Source of the DNA: Gnetum montanum
Taxonomy: Eukaryota; Streptophyta; Gnetopsida; Gnetales; Gnetaceae
Reading direction: 5' to 3'
Assembly (NCBI GenBank): GCA_015680685.1
Contig: MNCI01018957.1
Span: forward strand, 4,109-68,108
Length of the DNA stretch: 64,000 nt
Position 1 is the stretch's first letter, and each line of letters starts with the position of its first letter. The translations under genes and the position numbers were made by a program. The notes under the pieces are model-generated. The model ran no database searches. It saw only the letters and a list, made by a program, of their open reading frames with translations, and had not been told where the DNA came from. Shown here piece by piece: positions 57,175 through 64,000 of this stretch.

Positions 57175-58166
57175 GTGATGATTGTAAATTCATATACTCG
57201 AGCACTTAGTATTTGTTTGTGTTTGTTGTATGTCTATTTTTAGTCAATAATTCCATACCTCCCCAAATTTGTAAAGAACTCAAGGACAAGTTTTCATTTA
57301 GTTGTGGGGGTATGATGAATCATAAATTGGCTATGTTGACTAGGCTCCATCAACACATGATTTGATGCATTCATGTGATCCTATTGATGCAATGTCTGTT
57401 ATAGCCTATAAATACATGTTCATCTATTGTGTTTATGGCATATATTTTTTCCATAGTGTAGTAGATCTCTTGCAATTTTTCTTTCCTAGAGTTAGAATAT
57501 TTTCCCAAGTGCCTACAATAAGATTCATTAAGTGCATGAATCTTTATTCAAGCATTGTTGTACCTAAGCATAGTAGTATGTGTAGTAATAAAGATGAGCT
57601 TTTTGATAAACCATGCAACACTTTGGCTAGATTAAATATTTTCTCGTGCATCCAATGTTTTCAACAATTTTATCTAATGCTTTTAAGTAATTAAGCTAAA
57701 TTAAGCTATATTAAGTAGTGATTAATTAGCACATAAGTACGATCGCTTTGAGCATGCGCATGATACTTGGTAATCCCAATAACACTTAACATTTGTTAAT
57801 CCAATAGCATTATACATGTTTAGGATGTGTACAGAAAGTGGGACTGGATGCTTATCTTAGGATTAGTTAGATATTGGTTGGTTAGATTAAATTAGCAATT
57901 AAATTACTTCATTCTTTTCATCCTTTATTTTAAGTACCCAAAACATAAAACATAAAAATAATAGAAATCATATGCCTCGATTGCACTTAACCATACCTTT
58001 GCATATCACAAGTGTAATTCGAAAGACAACAAATGACTATCAGGGCTAGTTTGACTTCCTAAAGGCTAGTGTACCAGAAGACAAAGGGTTCATGAAATTC
58101 ATTTGGATCATGCATGAATGCTTAGTGATTCATATGGTTAAGAATAGGGGTATTTTCTTCTCATCA
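57175..58166 (+). mobile_element. 3' end of a plus-strand Athila-like element
   Basis: 138 bp of internal end (57175-57312), including 'aactcaaggacaagttttca' and the purine tract 'gttgtgggggta', precede an LTR at 57313-58166 (TGATGAATC to TCTTCTCATCA; TATAAATA at 57407-57414). The internal part breaks exactly where the oppositely oriented copy 3 begins, so copy 3 inserted into this element. Confidence 0.8.
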
Positions 58167-59730
58167 CCTCGACATTAGCAAACCCCTACCATCATATTGC
58201 AAAAACTATAAATACTTAGAATGATCTTCACATGGGATGAGCTTCATTCAAAGTAGTTTCTTTTAGCTTTTGGCATCAAAATTCATGTGAAGAGCTCTTC
58301 TATTGTGTCCAAAAAATTTAATCGCTAGAAAAACCAAGGATCTCAGGTGCAAAAATAGTTTTTTGATCTTAAATCATAAGGGCCTTCAAGAAAGAGGTCT
58401 CAGGGTGCCAAGGATATATTGGCCGATCACCCAAGGACTTAAAAAATATAAACAAAAATAGAAAAATAAAATTACAAATTTGAATAAAAGTAAACAAAAA
58501 ATCAAAATTAATAAAATATATACTACAAATGAACTAGTAAACTTTATTTAAAAAATAGCAAAATGCTCAAAGTGTGGAGCTCAAAGAGTACAAATTGTGT
58601 GCCTAGATGCATAAGAAGCTTGTTTGCATGGAGATTGAAGCCTATTGGAGTTGGCATGTTGTATTCTACAATCAAACTCCATGATCTACCCAACTCCAAT
58701 AATCAAGAGCCTCTTGCTATATTTTGCTCCAATCTATAACTTTTGCATGTTAATGGTGTGCACAATGGTGTTTTACTTTGGTGGTAATGGAACTACATTG
58801 AGAGTCTTTGATGCTCAGGTAGATTCTAATTACTTCCCAAAAGTCTTACAAAATGCTAAAATCGATATTAGGTGCTCAAGGTTGTTACAATGGTATGGTT
58901 GCAAAAATGTTCTACAACTGAATGAAGTATTCCAATTTGGCTTTTATAGGCTTTGGAATTGTTGAATTTAGGCTGAAAATTTCTTCTATGATTGGTGATA
59001 GATTAATGCCATTTGTAGGTGTTGTAGGTCATAATTCCTAGCATAGTTAACCATTTATGGCAAGTTTTGACATCCAAGGGTCATCAAAAGTATACTTAAT
59101 ACTAAAAATAGTAAATGAACTTTTATGACTATGTTGGCTTCACCTCAACTATGCTAGCCTTGGAGAGCTATGCTGGCATTTTTGGAATTGGCTGAGAAAT
59201 GTGATGACTACATTGGCCATGTGAATCCTATTGAAGATTTGAGATGACTATGATGGCCATGCTATAACCACTAGAAACTATGATGACTACATTCACCCTT
59301 GCTAGGAAAATGGAAAACCCAATAACTCCAATGTTGGCCTTGTAGCTTTGACATTGGATTTTATGACAACTATGCTGGGAATTGTTGGGAAATGAAAAAT
59401 CCAACACCACCAATGTTGGATGTAGGTTGTTCCAACATAGTTAAGACTATAGCCCCACAAGAACCCATGAAAATGCCAAATTTGGTATCCCTCAAGGCAT
59501 TTTTAGCCTTCCCAAGCCTAAATATAAACATGAAATTACTTTTTCCTCTTGGAAAGTAAGGAAATAGCAACTTATGAGGCATTTCTTAGTCCCAAAAAGT
59601 TAAAGTATGCAAGATTGCAGCTCATGGGCTACTAGCCTTACATTTACAATAAAATATTGCCTCCAGGTGAATGGTGAAGGTTATAAGTTACAACATGCAT
59701 TTTCTAGATGATGTTTCATTTACCCCTCTT
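58167..59730. other. intergenic, with degenerate CTATG(T/A)TGGC repeats
   Basis: No gene recognised. From 59120 to 59400 the words 'actatgttggc', 'ctatgctggc', 'ctacattggcc' and 'ctatgatggcc' recur irregularly. A start segment, 'cctcgacattag...actataaatac' (58168-58215), resembles the U3/TATA region of the copy-1 LTR and may be another LTR fragment. The 106-codon frame at 58645-58965 has no recognisable domain. Confidence 0.4.
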
Positions 59731-60690
59731 TGTTGATGTTTGAAAGATTAACCTAAGAGACATTAACAAAGAATGAAAAATACCACTACAAGTGCATCAT
59801 CAATGTTTCCTCTCTACACTTGATCCTGTAGTGTCAAGCCATGCTAAAGAGTACTTTGTAATAATGGGATAAGGTTATGATAAGGTGGTAAACGTTGCAG
59901 GTTACATTTGTTGCACAAATTAATGGTCATGAGGGTTAACAATGAGTTCCATAGATTGACATCATGGCTACCATATGACACTAACATGTTGAATGATCAA
60001 TTAAGGCTTTATGCTTTGTGCTTTGAAGTGTTGGCCACTCAATAATTTTTTTGAGGAACCAACATCTCACTTCAAGATTTATTTAGCAATTAGGCTCCTC
60101 TCTTTGCATGTTTAGAACCACTAGTTTTTCTTTTCACCCTCATTGGCTATTTCACTTCTTGGCAATTTGCTTCTCCATTTTGGAGGGGGGGCCAGGGGAA
60201 GAAACCTTCATCTAGTTTCATTGCTAAGGCTTGATTTGATTTGGTTTTCCCATTGAATGCAATGTGTTACATTTAATGAACTTGATGGTGAAGCATGACA
60301 AAGGAGAGGTCAACTAGTCATAATGCATGAGTGTGACACATAGGTTACCATTGTTATTGATGGTAAGAAAGACCATAATTAGGCTGTGGGATTGGTGGCT
60401 TAAGGAAAATAATGATGGATATTATGAAATAAGCACTCTTGGCATGGTACGATAGGCTCACCAAATCTTATGCATCGAGGTCACATGGTGACTTGCTACT
60501 GCAATGAATTGAACCTTCACAATGACTCTAGGCTTCATCATACAAGCACAACTCCAAGAGAACAACAAAACAAGATAAAGAAAACATGTTGTCACAATAC
60601 AATGCATTGGGCTACATGAAAGAATCAGTAAACTAGGCCACCGAAGGTCATGATCACTACACCCAAAAGGGATATGCATCTATAAAGAAA
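59731..60690 (-). repeat. Tat-lineage LTR (3' LTR side), approximate
   Basis: The left edge TGTTGATGTTTGAAAG corresponds to 40309. 'gcacaactccaag' (60548) corresponds to 'acacaactccaag' (41141). The right end is placed just outside the integrase C-terminus and is uncertain. Confidence 0.5.
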
Positions 60691-60699
60691 GAATGTTAT

Positions 60700-61700
60700 A
60701 TGTAATAAGTTTTTAGATAGGAATGATGGACTAAATTGGCCAATTCATTCTCATCCATGTCTGTTATTCTAAAAGCTTCATTACTATATGTCTTTGTGAT
60801 CAAAAAATATCCTTCTCGATTGTCTGAGAATTTGTTCACATGCTCACGGATAGGTTTGCGAACTAGGTCTTCCTTCTTGATCTTTCATCTATTTAGGTCA
60901 TGGTAGTGTTGTTGCTTCTACCTCTTCTAGTATCACTCAATGTGAGTAAGTGTTCATACCTATTGATCCTTCACCAAGTCTAGGTCCATGGTACACAACT
61001 CCTTATTTTATTCATCATTGATGAAGTTCAATAGGGCTACCCTCAATGATGGAACCTGCAAATCAAAAGGCAAAAAACATAAGAACTATAAACCAAGCTA
61101 TATTGGGTTACATGAATTATAATCCAATAGGTTATTCGATAGGCCCAAAGTGCATGGACAAGCTGCTCATGCCATTTGTGTCTACTATTATTCAACATTT
61201 TTTTAGCAAGTTTATGATGACCTTGTTGTTAGCTTCCTCTTCTCTATTGGCTTGAGGGTAGTATAGTGATGGAAATGAATGTTTAACTCCTAGGTCTTAA
61301 CAAAATACTTTCATTTCCTAGCTACTAAAATATGGTCCATTATCTATGAATATAATCATAGGTATGCCAAAATAGGCTACTATGTTATCAAGTATAAATA
61401 TATAAACTTGTTGAGATGTTGTTTTCTTGAGGGGAATGTCTTCAACCCACTTTGTGAAATATTTAGTTACAATGATGAAGAAGCTATGCCCTACGGAAGA
61501 CTTAGGCATTATAGGTCTAATGATATCCAACTCCCATCATCGAAACAACCAAGTTATCTAAGTATTATGTAACTTAGTTGGTGGCACATGTATTAGGCTA
61601 CTATGTCATTGACAAGTGTCACAAGTCTTAACTTTATTCAGGCAATCATTTTTCATATAAGGACAGTAATAGCCTAGCCATCTAATCTTAGTAGTCATGG
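60700..61700 (-). pseudogene. Tat integrase remnant
   Basis: The core at 61318-61530 reads MDIIRPIMPKSSVGHSFFII, FTKWVEDIPLKKTTSQQVYI and IIFIDNGPYFSS. The first catalytic Asp is lost (VTKYFTKW). Zinc-region pieces (KTCDTCQ near 61620) and a C-terminal part near 60720-61060 are in other frames. Inactive. Confidence 0.8.
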
Positions 61701-62214
61701 CTCTAGGTCTTATATGTCCTCCACATACACCCTCATGAGCTTGCTTAAGGATTGTGTGAGCTTTGGTTTTGCCTAAGCACACTAATAATATGCCATCATA
61801 AGACCATTGACATAGTGTGTTATCTCCTACAATGATATACTATTTTGATCTTTTACATACAATATCCTTCTGAGAACTAGTCAGGCCTTGTGGAGATTCA
61901 CCATTCATGAGGTAAAATTTGATATCATCATACCATTTCTGTGGAGGAGTGGTACTGATGGAGGCCACAAAGTTATCCTTAGTATTCTATGTGATGGGAA
62001 TAGCATATGACATGGTTAAGGTAGATATATTACTAAACACATTAGATGTTACACTAATAGCTAAGGTTGCTATGGCATCAGCTAGAATGTTCTCAGTTCA
62101 TGGTACATGTTGGATATTAACATTTATAAATTGTTGCATTAGTTTCTTCCTAAGTCATAATAAGGTTGTAAATGTTTGGCTTTACATGCATAAACCTATG
62201 TTGCTTGATTAACC

Positions 62215-62560
62215 ACAAGTTATGAATCACCTTTAATCATTAGGCATTTGATATCTTGATCATACACTACCATCATTCCCCTAATCAATCCTTCATATTC
62301 CACTACATTGTTTGTACATGGGAATTTGAAATAGTAAGCGAAGGGTTGGATTTCACCTGACAAGGGTGTTATGATGCCATTAACACTTACCTCATGCCTA
62401 GTTGAAGCTCTATCAAAGTGCATAGTGACCTCATAGTCCTTGACTACATTGCTAACAATGTTGACATGCTCATTAGGAAATTCAAGGTCTATGGCTGCAT
62501 GGTCTTCTAGGAGTGAAGTAGTAAGCTGTGTGGCTATCACTTGGCCTTTTATTAATGCTT
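62215..62560 (-). pseudogene. second (archaeal-type) RNase H of the Tat element
   Basis: Characteristic blocks are HFDRAST (in place of FDGA(S/A)), PCTNNVVEYEGLIRGM (TNN.AEYEAL) and MIKGDS (.v.GDS). This extra RNase H between the first RNase H and integrase is diagnostic of Tat elements. Confidence 0.85.
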
Positions 62561-62899
62561 GAAAAATGTAATGAAGGTTGAATGCGACTATTGTGGCTTT
62601 CCAATGAGTGATATGACTACTATTGTAGATATTGGTCGTTATGGCTCTAAGTATGTTGTCCTTACAGGTGATATTGACCTATTCCCTAAAGAGGGAGTAC
62701 CACCACTTCTTCAATGAGAAGACTAGGGCTAGACAATACTTCTCTACTTCAATGTATAGAGTCTCATGGGAAACTAATGCATGGCTTAGGTAGTATATGG
62801 GAAGATCTACTTCATCATTTCAATTCTGACAGAGCAAAGAGGCAATGGATGTGTCAGAGATAGCAAAGTAGATGTAAAAAGGCTTATCCTCTTGTGATG

Positions 62900-63860
62900 G
62901 ATAGACTGTCAGTAATTATACCAACTCTTGCTTAAGGTTTTGAAAGGTTTATTGACATTAATTTATCCACTCATAGTGAACTCCTTTCTTAAGAAAGTAT
63001 TGCATGGGTTATAACTTATCTGTAACCTAATGATAAACCTAAAGAAAATGGTAATCTTCCTTGCAATCCCCAAAGCTCCTTAAGGTTAGTTGGTGCTGCC
63101 AAGTTGGATATTGCTTTAGCCTTATCAGGATCAACATGTATTCCTAATTCAAATACTACAAAGTCAAGCATCTTATTAGTTTTGATGCCAAAGACATACT
63201 TCTTGGGATTATGCCTAAGCTCATATTTGAGACATCATTTCAACACAAGGTCAAGGTCATGCGCATGGTTGTTGGCCACTTTGTACTTAACAGCTATATT
63301 ATCTACATAGTCATTGATCAATCCTAGCATATAGTAACTAAAGATATACGTTGTCACTCTTTAGTAGGTTGCCCCTACATTCTTTAGGTAAAAGGGCATC
63401 ATGGTGTAACAAAAGGTACCCAAAGGGATCATGAAGGTCATACTAAGCTGATGTTCTAAGTTAATCCTAATTTGTTTGTATCCCAAGAACCCATCCATGA
63501 AAGATAGCAATGCATGTCCAACCATAGTATCAATAAGTTGATCAATGCTAGGCAAAGGGAAATCATCTTGGATGGTTGCCTTATTTAGGTTTTGGAAATT
63601 AATACATATACATATACTCCTATTTTTCCTATGAACTACCACTATGTTGGACACCCATTCTATGTAATTGATAGCTCTAATGAAACCAACTTGGTAGAAT
63701 TTTGTGAGTTCATCACAAACTTCCAAGGCTAAATCTAGACTAATCTTGCAAACTTTATGCTTAACTGGTCTAATACTAGGATTGAGTATGATGTTATGTT
63801 TCACTAGGCATGGATCAAGACCTAGAATATCTTCATATGACCATGCAAAGGCCTTAATGT
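62900..63860 (-). pseudogene. Tat reverse transcriptase remnant
   Basis: The N-terminal part (63361-63804) is open: RPVKHKVCKISLDLALEVCD, KFYQVGFIRAINYIEWVSNI, FPLPSIDQLIDTMVGHALLS and SFMDGFLGYKQIRINLEHQL. The catalytic block follows in another frame as DYVDNIAVK, with the second Asp of YVDD replaced by Asn. Decay increases toward 62900. Confidence 0.85.
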
Positions 63861-64000
63861 TATCCTAGAGGACCTTGGTAATGGCTTAAGCTTGTTGCGG
63901 TTCCAATGATGAACTTAATTTAGTGTTTTCTCCTTACTACTGTGCATCATGAAAGGAACCTCAACTAGAGAACCCTCCATGATATCACCAGCCTCAAGGT

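Larger units (their letters stand above)
59731..64000 (-). mobile_element. Tat-lineage Ty3/gypsy element, decayed, continues beyond the window
   Basis: On the minus strand RT, RNase H, second RNase H, integrase and 3' LTR are visible; gag and protease would lie beyond 64000. The archaeal-type second RNase H at 62220-62540 marks the Tat lineage (Ogre/Retand group). It shares LTR and integrase type with the integrase half of 40309-42800 but is much more decayed. Confidence 0.8.

Noticed and set aside
58645-58965. 106-codon open frame
   Set aside because: No recognisable domain, surrounded by AT-rich decayed sequence; probably chance.

Overview
This is TE-dominated nuclear DNA from a plant. The evidence is Athila- and Tat-lineage Ty3/gypsy retrotransposons primed by tRNA-Asp and tRNA-Asn, a plant TRIM-type element with a tRNA-Met primer site, a plant hAT remnant, a pentatricopeptide-repeat (PPR) pseudogene, a plant DRB-type dsRNA-binding pseudogene and one NLR immune-receptor gene. 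The heavily decayed nested elements and a 3-kb NLR intron fit a large-genome seed plant, possibly a gymnosperm; that placement is inference. There is an assembly gap of 159 N at 45231-45389.

Layout. 1-7959 (+): an Athila-like element with gag, a long spacer, a third ORF and a 3' LTR but no pol; it abuts a hAT transposase remnant (7967-8595). 9664-11376 (-): a complete 1.7-kb TRIM-like element with 523-bp LTRs and TSD TTGAT. 11449-17821 (-): the one gene that reads through, a seven-exon NLR of 945 predicted residues; the TRIM lies about 70 bp beyond its stop. 19040-20035 (+): PPR pseudogene. 20290-35397 (+): a decayed Copia element split by a full-length 13.2-kb Athila-like element (21223-34407, TSD GTACC). 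35398-35796: a possible Copia LTR. 35797-39256: AT-rich, nothing recognised. 39307-39776 (-): DRB pseudogene. 40309-49111 (-): a GC-richer, younger Tat-lineage composite (gag-protease, no RT or RNase H, integrase remnant) with mismatched ends and unusual repeats. 49190-57174 (-): a third Athila-like copy, truncated at its 3' side and inserted into a plus-strand relative of which 57175-58166 remains. 59731-64000 (-): a decayed Tat element with the lineage's second RNase H; it runs off the window.

The two observations I rate highest are these. (1) The NLR has a predicted N-myristoylation plus Cys-cluster start (MGNARSICDCC), a non-TIR helical N-domain and a TIR-NLR-like NB-ARC/LRR. (2) In the two plus-strand Athila-like elements a segment resembling the element's own LTR U3 and TATA box sits inside the element ahead of ORF3; one copy adds a candidate 5'UTR intron, which together look like a dedicated transcription unit for the third ORF. 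Apart from the NLR, every protein-coding unit here carries stops, frameshifts or deletions.
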